Below are positions 1-12,500 of a stretch of DNA of 64,000 nucleotides, piece by piece. The notes beneath the pieces are model-generated. The model was not told where the DNA came from. It did no database searches and worked only from the letters and a program-made list of their open reading frames with translations. The stretch's first letter is position 1. Each line of letters starts with the position of its first letter. Source of the stretch: Baylisascaris procyonis (taxonomy: Eukaryota > Nematoda > Chromadorea > Rhabditida > Ascarididae); the NCBI GenBank assembly GCA_037389465.1, contig JAZARR010000153.1, forward strand, positions 62,001-126,000. Direction: 5' to 3'. A program made the translations under genes and the position numbers.

Positions 1-3000
1 GAGCCTAAGCCTAAGCCTAAGCCTAAGCCTAAGCCTAAGCCTAAGCCTAAGCCTAAGCCTAAGCCTAAGCCTAAGCCTAAGCCTAAGCCTAAGCCTAAGC
101 CTAAGCCTAAGCCTAAGCCTAAGCCTAAGCCTAAGCCTAAGCCTAAGCCTAAGCCTAAGCCTAAGCCTAAGCCTAAGCCTAAGCCTAAGCCTAAGCCTAA
201 GCCTAAGCCTAAGCCTAAGCCTAAGCCTAAGCCTAAGCCTAAGCCTAAGCCTAAGCCTAAGCCTAAGCCTAAGCCTAAGCCTAAGCCTAAGCCTAAGCCT
301 AAGCCTAAGCCTAAGCCTAAGCCTAAGCCTAAGCCTAAGCCTAAGCCTAAGCCTAAGCCTAAGCCTAAGCCTAAGCCTAAGCCTAAGCCTAAGCCTAAGC
401 CTAAGCTAAGCCTAAGCCTAAGCCTAAGCCTAAGCCTAAGCCTAAGCCTAAGCCTAAGCCTAAGCCTAAGCCTAAGCCTAAGCCTAAGCCTAAGCCTAAG
501 CCTAAGCCTAAGCCTAAGCCTAAGCCTAAGCCTAAGCCTAAGCCTAAGCCTAAGCCTAAGCCTAAGCCTAAGCCTAAGCCTAAGCCTAAGCCTAAGCCTA
601 AGCCTAAGCCTAAGCCTAAGCCTAAGCCTAAGCCTAAGCCTAAGCCTAAGCCTAAGCCTAAGCCTAAGCCTAAGCCTAAGCCTAAGCCTAAGCCTAAGCC
701 TAAGCCTAAGCCTAAGCCTAAGCCTAAGCCTAAGCCTAAGCCTAAGCCTAAGCCTAAGCCTAAGCCTAAGCCTAAGCCTAAGCCTAAGCCTAAGCCTAAG
801 CCTAAGCCTAAGCCTAAGCCTAAGCCTAAGCCTAAGCCTAAGCCTAAGCCTAAGCCTAAGCCTAAGCCTAAGCCTAAGCCTAAGCCTAAGCCTAAGCCTA
901 AGCCTAAGCCTAAGCCTAAGCCTAAGCCTAAGCCTAAGCCTAAGCCTAAGCCTAAGCCTAAGCCTAAGCCTAAGCCTAAGCCTAAGCCTAAGCCTAAGCC
1001 TAAGCCTAAGCCTAAGCCTAAGCCTAAGCCTAAGCCTAAGCCTAAGCCTAAGCCTAAGCCTAAGCCTAAGCCTAAGCCTAAGCCTAAGCCTAAGCCTAAG
1101 CCTAAGCCTAAGCCTAAGCCTAAGCCTAAGCCTGAGCCTAAGCCTAAGCCTAAGCCTAAGCCTAAGCCTAAGCCTAAGCCTAAGCCTAAGCCTAAGCCTA
1201 AGCCTAAGCCTAAGCCTAAGCCTAAGCCTAAGCCTAAGCCTAAGCCTAAGCCTAAGCCTAAGCCTAAGCCTAAGCCTAAGCCTAAGCCTAAGCCTAAGCC
1301 TAAGCCTAAGCCTAAGCCTAAGCCTAAGCCTAAGCCTAAGCCTAAGCCTAAGCCTAAGCCTAAGCCTAAGCCTAAGCCTAAGCCTAAGCCTAAGCCTAAG
1401 CCTAAGCCTAAGCCTAAGCCTTAAGCCTAAGCCTAAGCCTAAGCCTAAGCCTAAGCCTAAGCCTAAGCCTAAGCCTAAGCCTAAGCCTAAGCCTAAGCCT
1501 AAGCCTAAGCCTAAGCCTAAGCCTAAGCCTAAGCCTAAGCCTAAGCCTAAGCCTAAGCCTAAGCCTAAGCCTAAGCCTAAGCCTAAGCCTAAGCCTAAGC
1601 CTAAGCCTAAGCCTAAGCCTAAGCCTAAGCCTAAGCCTAAGCCTAAGCCTAAGCCTAAGCCTAAGCCTAAGCCTAAGCCTAAGCCTAAGCCTAAGCCTAA
1701 GCCTAAGCCTAAGCCTAAGCCTAAGCCTAAGCCTAAGCCTAAGCCTAAGCCTAAGCCTAAGCCTAAGCCTAAGCCTAAGCCTAAGCCTAAGCCTAAGCCT
1801 AAGCCTAAGCCTAAGCCTAAGCCTAAGCCTAAGCCTAAGCCTAAGCCTAAGCCTAAGCCTAAGCCTAAGCCTAAGCCTAAGCCTAAGCCTAAGCCTAAGC
1901 CTAAGCCTAAGCCTAAGCCTAAGCCTAAGCCTAAGCCTAAGCCTAAGCCTAAGCCTAAGCCTAAGCCTAAGCCTAAGCCTAAGCCTAAGCCTAAGCCTAA
2001 GCCTAAGCCTAAGCCTAAGCCTAAGCCTAAGCCTAAGCCTAAGCCTAAGCCTAAGCCTAAGCCTAAGCCTAAGCCTAAGCCTAAGCCTAAGCCTAAGCCT
2101 AAGCCTAAGCCTAAGCCTAAGCCTAAGCCTAAGCCTAAGCCTAAGCCTAAGCCTAAGCCTAAGCCTAAGCCTAAGCCTAAGCCTAAGCCTAAGCCTAAGC
2201 CTAAGCCTAAGCCTAAGCCTAAGCCTAAGCCTAAGCCTAAGCCTAAGCCTAAGCCTAAGCCTAAGCCTAAGCCTAAGCCTAAGCCTAAGCCTAAGCCTAA
2301 GCCTAAGCCTAAGCCTAAGCCTAAGCCTAAGCCTAAGCCTAAGCCTAAGCCTAAGCCTAAGCCTAAGCCTAAGCCTAAGCCTAAGCCTAAGCCTAAGCCT
2401 AAGCCTAAGCCTAAGCCTAAGCCTAAGCCTAAGCCTAAGCCTAAGCCTAAGCCTAAGCCTAAGCCTAAGCCTAAGCCTAAGCCTAAGCCTAAGCCTAAGC
2501 CTAAGCCTAAGCCTAAGCCTAAGCCTAAGCCTAAGCCTAAGCCTAAGCCTAAGCCTAAGCCTAAGCCTAAGCCTAAGCCTAAGCCTAAGCCTAAGCCTAA
2601 GCCTAAGCCTAAGCCTAAGCCTAAGCCTAAGCCTAAGCCTAAGCCTAAGCCTAAGCCTAAGCCTAAGCCTAAGCCTAAGCCTAAGCCTAAGCCTAAGCCT
2701 AAGCCTAAGCCTAAGCCTAAGCCTAAGCCTAAGCCTAAGCCTAAGCCTAAGCCTAAGCCTAAGCCTAAGCCTAAGCCTAAGCCTAAGCCTAAGCCTAAGC
2801 CTAAGCCTAAGCCTAAGCCTAAGCCTAAGCCTAAGCCTAAGCCTAAGCCTAAGCCTAAGCCTAAGCCTAAGCCTAAGCCTAAGCCTAAGCCTAAGCCTAA
2901 GCCTAAGCCTAAGCCTAAGCCTAAGCCTAAGCCTAAGCCTAAGCCTAAGCCTAAGCCTAAGCCTAAGCCTAAGCCTAAGCCTAAGCCTAAGCCTAAGCCT

Positions 3001-6000
3001 AAGCCTAAGCCTAAGCCTAAGCCTAAGCCTAAGCCTAAGCCTAAGCCTAAGCCTAAGCCTAAGCCTAAGCCTAAGCCTAAGCCTAAGCCTAAGCCTAAGC
3101 CTAAGCCTAAGCCTAAGCCTAAGCCTAAGCCTAAGCCTAAGCCTAAGCCTAAGCCTAAGCCTAAGCCTAAGCCTAAGCCTAAGCCTAAGCCTAAGCCTAA
3201 GCCTAAGCCTAAGCCTAAGCCTAAGCCTAAGCCTAAGCCTAAGCCTAAGCCTAAGCCTAAGCCTAAGCCTAAGCCTAAGCCTAAGCCTAAGCCTAAGCCT
3301 AAGCCTAAGCCTAAGCCTAAGCCTAAGCCTAAGCCTAAGCCTAAGCCTAAGCCTAAGCCTAAGCCTAAGCCTAAGCCTAAGCCTAAGCCTAAGCCTAAGC
3401 CTAAGCCTAAGCCTAAGCCTAAGCCTAAGCCTAAGCCTAAGCCTAAGCCTAAGCCTAAGCCTAAGCCTAAGCCTAAGCCTAAGCCTAAGCCTAAGCCTAA
3501 GCCTAAGCCTAAGCCTAAGCCTAAGCCTAAGCCTAAGCCTAAGCCTAAGCCTAAGCCTAAGCCTAAGCCTAAGCCTAAGCCTAAGCCTAAGCCTAAGCCT
3601 AAGCCTAAGCCTAAGCCTAAGCCTAAGCCTAAGCCTAAGCCTAAGCCTAAGCCTAAGCCTAAGCCTAAGCCTAAGCCTAAGCCTAAGCCTAAGCCTAAGC
3701 CTAAGCCTAAGCCTAAGCCTAAGCCTAAGCCTAAGCCTAAGCCTAAGCCTAAGCCTAAGCCTAAGCCTAAGCCTAAGCCTAAGCCTAAGCCTAAGCCTAA
3801 GCCTAAGCCTAAGCCTAAGCCTAAGCCTAAGCCTAAGCCTAAGCCTAAGCCTAAGCCTAAGCCTAAGCCTAAGCCTAAGCCTAAGCCTAAGCCTAAGCCT
3901 AAGCCTAAGCCTAAGCCTAAGCCTAAGCCTAAGCCTAAGCCTAAGCCTAAGCCTAAGCCTAAGCCTAAGCCTAAGCCTAAGCCTAAGCCTAAGCCTAAGC
4001 CTAAGCCTAAGCCTAAGCCTAAGCCTAAGCCTAAGCCTAAGCCTAAGCCTAAGCCTAAGCCTAAGCCTAAGCCTAAGCCTAAGCCTAAGCCTAAGCCTAA
4101 GCCTAAGCCTAAGCCTAAGCCTAAGCCTAAGCCTAAGCCTAAGCCTAAGCCTAAGCCTAAGCCTAAGCCTAAGCCTAAGCCTAAGCCTAAGCCTAAGCCT
4201 AAGCCTAAGCCTAAGCCTAAGCCTAAGCCTAAGCCTAAGCCTAAGCCTAAGCCTAAGCCTAAGCCTAAGCCTAAGCCTAAGCCTAAGCCTAAGCCTAAGC
4301 CTAAGCCTAAGCCTAAGCCTAAGCCTAAGCCTAAGCCTAAGCCTAAGCCTAAGCCTAAGCCTAAGCCTAAGCCTAAGCCTAAGCCTAAGCCTAAGCCTAA
4401 GCCTAAGCCTAAGCCTAAGCCTAAGCCTAAGCCTAAGCCTAAGCCTAAGCCTAAGCCTAAGCCTAAGCCTAAGCCTAAGCCTAAGCCTAAGCCTAAGCCT
4501 AAGCCTAAGCCTAAGCCTAAGCCTAAGCCTAAGCCTAAGCCTAAGCCTAAGCCTAAGCCTAAGCCTAAGCCTAAGCCTAAGCCTAAGCCTAAGCCTAAGC
4601 CTAAGCCTAAGCCTAAGCCTAAGCCTAAGCCTAAGCCTAAGCCTAAGCCTAAGCCTAAGCCTAAGCCTAAGCCTAAGCCTAAGCCTAAGCCTAAGCCTAA
4701 GCCTAAGCCTAAGCCTAAGCCTAAGCCTAAGCCTAAGCCTAAGCCTAAGCCTAAGCCTAAGCCTAAGCCTAAGCCTAAGCCTAAGCCTAAGCCTAAGCCT
4801 AAGCCTAAGCCTAAGCCTAAGCCTAAGCCTAAGCCTAAGCCTAAGCCTAAGCCTAAGCCTAAGCCTAAGCCTAAGCCTAAGCCTAAGCCTAAGCCTAAGC
4901 CTAAGCCTAAGCCTAAGCCTAAGCCTAAGCCTAAGCCTAAGCCTAAGCCTAAGCCTAAGCCTAAGCCTAAGCCTAAGCCTAAGCCTAAGCCTAAGCCTAA
5001 GCCTAAGCCTAAGCCTAAGCCTAAGCCTAAGCCTAAGCCTAAGCCTAAGCCTAAGCCTAAGCCTAAGCCTAAGCCTAAGCCTAAGCCTAAGCCTAAGCCT
5101 AAGCCTAAGCCTAAGCCTAAGCCTAAGCCTAAGCCTAAGCCTAAGCCTAGCCTAAGCCTAAGCCTAAGCCTAAGCCTAAGCCTAAGCCTAAGCCTAAGCC
5201 TAAGCCTAAGCCTAAGCCTAAGCCTAAGCCTAAGCCTAAGCCTAAGCCTAAGCCTAAGCCTAAGCCTAAGCCTAAGCCTAAGCCTAAGCCTAAGCCTAAG
5301 CCTAAGCCTAAGCCTAAGCCTAAGCCTAAGCCTAAGCCTAAGCCTAAGCCTAAGCCTAAGCCTAAGCCTAAGCCTAAGCCTAAGCCTAAGCCTAAGCCTA
5401 AGCCTAAGCCTAAGCCTAAGCCTAAGCCTAAGCCTAAGCCTAAGCCTAAGCCTAAGCCTAAGCCTAAGCCTAAGCCTAAGCCTAAGCCTAAGCCTAAGCC
5501 TAAGCCTAAGCCTAAGCCTAAGCCTAAGCCTAAGCCTAAGCCTAAGCCTAAGCCTAAGCCTAAGCCTAAGCCTAAGCCTAAGCCTAAGCCTAAGCCTAAG
5601 CCTAAGCCTAAGCCTAAGCCTAAGCCTAAGCCTAAGCCTAAGCCTAAGCCTAAGCCTAAGCCTAAGCCTAAGCCTAAGCCTAAGCCTAAGCCTAAGCCTA
5701 AGCCTAAGCCTAAGCCTAAGCCTAAGCCTAAGCCTAAGCCTAAGCCTAAGCCTAAGCCTAAGCCTAAGCCTAAGCCTAAGCCTAAGCCTAAGCCTAAGCC
5801 TAAGCCTAAGCCTAAGCCTAAGCCTAAGCCTAAGCCTAAGCCTAAGCCTAAGCCTAAGCCTAAGCCTAAGCCTAAGCCTAAGCCTAAGCCTAAGCCTAAG
5901 CCTAAGCCTAAGCCTAAGCCTAAGCCTAAGCCTAAGCCTAAGCCTAAGCCTAAGCCTAAGCCTAAGCCTAAGCCTAAGCCTAAGCCTAAGCCTAAGCCTA

Positions 6001-9000
6001 AGCCTAAGCCTAAGCCTAAGCCTAAGCCTAAGCCTAAGCCTAAGCCTAAGCCTAAGCCTAAGCCTAAGCCTAAGCCTAAGCCTAAGCCTAAGCCTAAGCC
6101 TAAGCCTAAGCCTAAGCCTAAGCCTAAGCCTAAGCCTAAGCCTAAGCCTAAGCCTAAGCCTAAGCCTAAGCCTAAGCCTAAGCCTAAGCCTAAGCCTAAG
6201 CCTAAGCCTAAGCCTAAGCCTAAGCCTAAGCCTAAGCCTAAGCCTAAGCCTAAGCCTAAGCCTAAGCCTAAGCCTAAGCCTAAGCCTAAGCCTAAGCCTA
6301 AGCCTAAGCCTAAGCCTAAGCCTAAGCCTAAGCCTAAGCCTAAGCCTAAGCCTAAGCCTAAGCCTAAGCCTAAGCCTAAGCCTAAGCCTAAGCCTAAGCC
6401 TAAGCCTAAGCCTAAGCCTAAGCCTAAGCCTAAGCCTAAGCCTAAGCCTAAGCCTAAGCCTAAGCCTAAGCCTAAGCCTAAGCCTAAGCCTAAGCCTAAG
6501 CCTAAGCCTAAGCCTAAGCCTAAGCCTAAGCCTAAGCCTAAGCCTAAGCCTAAGCCTAAGCCTAAGCCTAAGCCTAAGCCTAAGCCTAAGCCTAAGCCTA
6601 AGCCTAAGCCTAAGCCTAAGCCTAAGCCTAAGCCTAAGCCTAAGCCTAAGCCTAAGCCTAAGCCTAAGCCTAAGCCTAAGCCTAAGCCTAAGCCTAAGCC
6701 TAAGCCTAAGCCTAAGCCTAAGCCTAAGCCTAAGCCTAAGCCTAAGCCTAAGCCTAAGCCTAAGCCTAAGCCTAAGCCTAAGCCTAAGCCTAAGCCTAAG
6801 CCTAAGCCTAAGCCTAAGCCTAAGCCTAAGCCTAAGCCTAAGCCTAAGCCTAAGCCTAAGCCTAAGCCTAAGCCTAAGCCTAAGCCTAAGCCTAAGCCTA
6901 AGCCTAAGCCTAAGCCTAAGCCTAAGCCTAAGCCTAAGCCTAAGCCTAAGCCTAAGCCTAAGCCTAAGCCTAAGCCTAAGCCTAAGCCTAAGCCTAAGCC
7001 TAAGCCTAAGCCTAAGCCTAAGCCTAAGCCTAAGCCTAAGCCTAAGCCTAAGCCTAAGCCTAAGCCTAAGCCTAAGCCTAAGCCTAAGCCTAAGCCTAAG
7101 CCTAAGCCTAAGCCTAAGCCTAAGCCTAAGCCTAAGCCTAAGCCTAAGCCTAAGCCTAAGCCTAAGCCTAAGCCTAAGCCTAAGCCTAAGCCTAAGCCTA
7201 AGCCTAAGCCTAAGCCTAAGCCTAAGCCTAAGCCTAAGCCTAAGCCTAAGCCTAAGCCTAAGCCTAAGCCTAAGCCTAAGCCTAAGCCTAAGCCTAAGCC
7301 TAAGCCTAAGCCTAAGCCTAAGCCTAAGCCTAAGCCTAAGCCTAAGCCTAAGCCTAAGCCTAAGCCTAAGCCTAAGCCTAAGCCTAAGCCTAAGCCTAAG
7401 CCTAAGCCTAAGCCTAAGCCTAAGCCTAAGCCTAAGCCTAAGCCTAAGCCTAAGCCTAAGCCTAAGCCTAAGCCTAAGCCTAAGCCTAAGCCTAAGCCTA
7501 AGCCTAAGCCTGAGCCTAAGCCTAAGCCTAAGCCTAAGCCTGAGCCTAAGCCTAAGCCTAAGCCTAAGCCTAAGCCTAAGCCTAAGCCTAAGCCTAAGCC
7601 TAAGCCTAAGCCTAAGCCTAAGCCTAAGCCTAAGCCTAAGCCTAAGCCTAAGCCTAAGCCTAAGCCTAAGCCTAAGCCTAAGCCTAAGCCTAAGCCTAAG
7701 CCTAAGCCTAAGCCTAAGCCTAAGCCTAAGCCTAAGCCTAAGCCTAAGCCTAAGCCTAAGCCTAAGCCTAAGCCTAAGCCTAAGCCTAAGCCTAAGCCTA
7801 AGCCTAAGCCTAAGCCTAAGCCTAAGCCTAAGCCTAAGCCTAAGCCTAAGCCTAAGCCTAAGCCTAAGCCTAAGCCTAAGCCTAAGCCTAAGCCTAAGCC
7901 TAAGCCTAAGCCTAAGCCTAAGCCTAAGCCTAAGCCTAAGCCTAAGCCTAAGCCTAAGCCTAAGCCTAAGCCTAAGCCTAAGCCTAAGCCTAAGCCTAAG
8001 CCTAAGCCTAAGCCTAAGCCTAAGCCTAAGCCTAAGCCTAAGCCTAAGCCTAAGCCTAAGCCTAAGCCTAAGCCTAAGCCTAAGCCTAAGCCTAAGCCTA
8101 AGCCTAAGCCTAAGCCTAAGCCTAAGCCTAAGCCTAAGCCTAAGCCTAAGCCTAAGCCTAAGCCTAAGCCTAAGCCTAAGCCTAAGCCTAAGCCTAAGCC
8201 TAAGCCTAAGCCTAAGCCTAAGCCTAAGCCTAAGCCTAAGCCTAAGCCTAAGCCTAAGCCTAAGCCTAAGCCTAAGCCTAAGCCTAAGCCTAAGCCTAAG
8301 CCTAAGCCTAAGCCTAAGCCTAAGCCTAAGCCTAAGCCTAAGCTTAAGCCTAAGCCTAAGCCTAAGCCTAAGCCTAAGCCTAAGCCTAAGCCTAAGCCTA
8401 AGCCTAAGCCTAAGCCTAAGCCTAAGCCTAAGCCTAAGCCTAAGCCTAAGCCTAAGCCTAAGCCTAAGCCTAAGCTTAAGCCTAAGCCTAAGCCTAAGCC
8501 TAAGCCTAAGCCTAAGCCTAAGCCTAAGCCTAAGCCTAAGCCTAAGCCTAAGCCTAAGCCTAAGCCTAAGCCTAAGCCTAAGCCTAAGCCTAAGCCTAAG
8601 CCTAAGCCTAAGCCTAAGCCTAAGCCTAAGCCTAAGCCTAAGCCTAAGCCTAAGCCTAAGCCTAAGCCTAAGCCTAAGCCTAAGCCTAAGCCTAAGCCTA
8701 AGCCTAAGCCTAAGCCTAAGCCTAAGCCTAAGCCTAAGCCTAAGCCTAAGCCTAAGCCTAAGCCTAAGCCTAAGCCTAAGCCTAAGCCTAAGCCTAAGCC
8801 TAAGCCTAAGCCTAAGCCTAAGCCTAAGCCTAAGCCTAAGCCTAAGCCTAAGCCTAAGCCTAAGCCTAAGCCTAAGCCTAAGCCTAAGCCTAAGCCTAAG
8901 CCTAAGCCTAAGCCTAAGCCTAAGCCTAAGCCTAAGCCTAAGCCTAAGCCTAAGCCTAAGCCTAAGCCTAAGCTAAGCCTAAGCCTAAGCCTAAGCCTAA

Positions 9001-9595
9001 GCCTAAGCCTAAGCCTAAGCCTAAGCCTAAGCCTAAGCCTAAGCCTAAGCCTAAGCCTAAGCCTAAGCCTAAGCCTAAGCCTAAGAAGCCTAAGCCTAAG
9101 CCTAAGCCTAAGCCTAAGCCTAAGCCTAAGCCTAAGCCTAAGCCTAAGCCTAAGCCTAAGCCTAAGCCTAAGCCTAAGCCTAAGCCTAAGCCTAAGCCTA
9201 AGCCTAAGCCTAAGCCTAAGCCTAAGCCTTAAGCCTAAGCCTAAGCCTAAGCCTAAGCCTAAGCCTAAGCCTAAGCCTAAGCTTAAGCCTAAGCCTAAGC
9301 CTAAGCCTAAGCCTAAGCCTAAGCCTAAGCCTAAGCCTAAGCCTAAGCCTAAGCCTAAGCCTAAGCCTAAGCCTAAGCCTAAGCCTAAGCCTAAGCCTAA
9401 GCCTAAGCCTAAGCCTAAGCCTAAGCCTAAGCCTAAGCCTAAGCCTAAGCCTAAGCCTAAGCCTAAGCCTAAGCCTAAGCCTAAGCCTAAGCCTAAGCCT
9501 AAGCCTAAGCCTAAGCCTAAGCCTAAGCCTAAGCCTAAGCCTAAGCCTAAGCCTAAGCCTAAGCCTAAGCCTAAGCCTAAGCCTAAGCCTGAGCC
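1..9595 (+). repeat. Telomere, (GCCTAA)n / (TTAGGC)n
   Basis: Nearly uninterrupted array of about 1,600 copies of GCCTAA, whose complement TTAGGC is the canonical nematode telomeric repeat. The C-rich strand reads 5' to 3' inward from base 1, as required at a left chromosome end, so this is terminal rather than interstitial. Rare variant units interrupt it: shortened units near 405, 5,148 and 8,972; CCTGAG near 1,134, 7,511 and 7,541; extra T near 1,421 and 9,229; CTTAAG near 8,344, 8,474 and 9,282; an irregular unit near 9,085. Variants become frequent only after about 9,590, which I take as the proximal edge. Whether base 1 is the physical end cannot be seen. Confidence 0.98.
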
Positions 9596-12500
9596 TAAGC
9601 CTAAGCCTAAACCTAAGCCTAAGCCTAAGCCTAAGCCCTAAGCCTAAGCCTGAGCCTAAGCCTAAGCCTAAGCCTAAGCCTAAGCCTAAGCCTAAGCCTA
9701 AGCCTGAGCCTAAGCCTAAGCCTAAGCCTAAGCCTGAGCCAAAGCCTAAGGCTAAGACTAAGCCTGAGCCTAAGCCTAAGCCTAAGCCTAAGCCTAAGCC
9801 TAAGCCTAAGCCTGAGCCAAAGCCTAAGGCTAAGCCTAAGCCTGAGCCTAAGCCTAAGCCTAAGCCTAAGCCTAAGCCTAAGCCTAAGCCTAAGCCTAAG
9901 CCTGAGCCTAAGCCTAAGCCTAAGCCTTAAGCCTAAGCCTTAAGCCTAAGCCTAAGCCTAAGCCTAAGCCTAAGCCTAAGCCTAAGCCTAAGCCTAAGCC
10001 TAAGCCTAAGCCTAAGCCTAAGCCTAAGCCTAAGCCTAAGCCTAAGCCTAAGCCTAAGCCTAAGCCTAAGCCTAAGCCTAAGCCTAAGCCTAAGCCTAAG
10101 CCTAAGCCTAAGCCTAAGCCTAAGCCTAAGCCTAAGCCTAAGCCTAAGCCTAAGCCTAAGCCTAAGCCTAAGCCTAAGCCTAAGCCTAAGCCTAAGCCTA
10201 AGCCTAAGCCTAAGCCTAAGCCTAAATCTAAGCCTAAGCCTAAGCCTAAGCCTAAGCCTAAGCCTAAGCCTAAGCCTAAGCCTAAGCCTAAGCCTAAGCC
10301 TAAGCCTAAGCCTAAGCCTAAGCCTAAGCCTGAGCCTAAGCCTAAGCCTAAGCCTAAGCCTAAGCCTAAGCCTAAGCCTAAGCCTGAGCCTAAGCCTAAG
10401 CCTAAGCCTAAGCCTAAGCCTAAGCCTAAGCCTAAGCCTAAGCCTGAGCCTAAGCCTAAGCCTAAGCCTAAGCCTAAGCCTAAGCCTAAGCATAAGCCTA
10501 AGAACTCGGCCTAAGCTTAAGCCCAAGCCTAAGCCTAAGCCTAAGCCTGAGCCAAAGCCTAAGGCTAACCCTAACCTGAGCCTAAGCCTAAGCCTAAGCC
10601 TAAGCCTAAGCCTAAGCCTAAGCCTAAGCCTAAGCCTAAGCCTAAGCCTAAGCCTAAGCCTAAGCCTAAGCCTAAGCCTAAGCCTAAGCCTAAGCCTAAG
10701 CCTGAGCCTAAGCCTAAGCCTAAACCTAAGCCTAAGCCTAAGCCTAAGCCCTAAGCCTAAGCCTAAGCCTAAGCCTGAGCCTAAGCCCAAGCCTAAGCCT
10801 AAGCCTAAGCCTAAGCCTAAGCCTAAGCCTAAGCCTAAGCCTGAGCCTAAGCCTAAGCCTAAGCCTAAGCCTAAGCCTAAGCCTAAGCCTGAGCCAAAGC
10901 CTAAGCCTAAGCCTAAGCCTAAGCCTAAGCCTAAGCCTAAGCCTAAGCCTAAGCATAAGCCTAAGAACTCGGCCTAAGCTTAAGCCTAAGCCTAAGCTTG
11001 AGCCAAAGCCTAAGGCTAAGCCTAAGCCTGAGGCTAAGCCTAACCCTAAGCCTAAGCCTAAGCCTAAGCCTAAGCCTGAGCCTAAGCCTAAGCCTAAGCC
11101 TAAGCCTAAGCCTAAGCCTAAGCCTAAGCATAAGCCTAAGAACTCGGCCTAAGCTTAAGCCTAAGCCTAAGCCTAAGCGTAAGCCTGAGCCAAAGCCTAA
11201 GGCTAAGCCTAAGCCTAAGCCTAAGCCTAAGCCTAAGCCTAAGCCTAAGCCTAAGCCTGAGCCTAAGCCTAAGCCTAAGCCTTAAGCCTAAGCCTTAAGC
11301 CTAAGCCAAAGCCTAAGCCTAAGCCTAAGCCTAAGAACTCGGCCTAAGCTTAAGCCTAAGCCTAAGCCCTAAGCCTAGGCCTAAGCCTAAGCCTGAGCCT
11401 AAGCCCAAGCCTAAGCCTAAGCCTTAAGCCTAAGCGTAAGCCTAAGCCCTAAGCCTAAGCCTGAGCCTAAGCCTAAGCCTAAGCCTAAGCCTAAGCCTAA
11501 GCCTAAACCTAAGCCTAAGCCTAAGCCTAAGCCTAAGCCTAAGCCTAAGCCTAAGCCTAAGCCTAAGCCTAAGCCTAAGCCTAAGGCTAAGCCTAAGCCT
11601 AAATCTAATCCTAATCCTAAGCCTAAGCCTAAGCCTAAGCCTAATCCTAAGCCTAAGCCTAAGCCTGAGCCTAAGCCTAAGCCTAAGCCTAAGCCTAAGC
11701 CTAAGCCTAAGCCTAAGCCTAAGCCTAAGCCTAAGCCTAAGCCTGAGCCTAAGCCTAAGCCTAAGCCTAAGCCTAAGCCTAAGCCTAAGCCTAAGCCTGA
11801 GCCTAAGCCTAAGCATAAGCCTAATCCTAAGCCTAAGCCTAAGCCTGAGCCTAAGCCTAAGCCTAAGCCTAAGCCTAAGCCTAAGCCTAAGCCTAAGCCC
11901 TAAGCCTAAGCCTAAGCCTAAGCCTGAGCCTAAGCCTAAGCCTAAGCCTAAGCCTAAGCCTAAGCCTAAGCCTAAGCCTGAGCCTAAGCCTAAGCCTGAG
12001 CCAAAGCCTAAGGCTAAGCCTAAGCCTGAGCCTAAGCCTAAGCCTAAGCCTAAGCCTAAGCCTAAGCCTAAGCCTAAGCCTAAGCCTAAGCCTAAGCCTA
12101 AGCCTAAGCCTAAGCCTGAGCCTAAGCCTAAACCTAATTCTAAGCCTAAGCCTAAGCCTAAGCATAAGCCTAAGAACTCGGCCTAAGCTTAAGCCTAAGC
12201 CTAAGCCTAAGCCTAAGCCTAAGCCTAAGCCTAAGCCTAAGCCTGAGCCTAAGCCTAAGCCTAAGCCTAAGCCTAAGCCTAAGCATAAGCCTAAGAACTC
12301 GGCCTAAGCTTAAGCCTAAGCCTAAGCCTAAGCGTAAGCCTGAGCCAAAGCCTAAGGCTAAGCCTAAGCCTAACCCTAAGCCTGAGCCTAAGCCTGAGCC
12401 TAAGCCTAAGCCTAAGCCTAAGCCTAAGCCTAAGCCTAAGCCTAAGCCTAGGCCTAAGCCTAAGCCTAAGCCTAAGCTTAAGCCTAAGCCTAAGCCTAAG

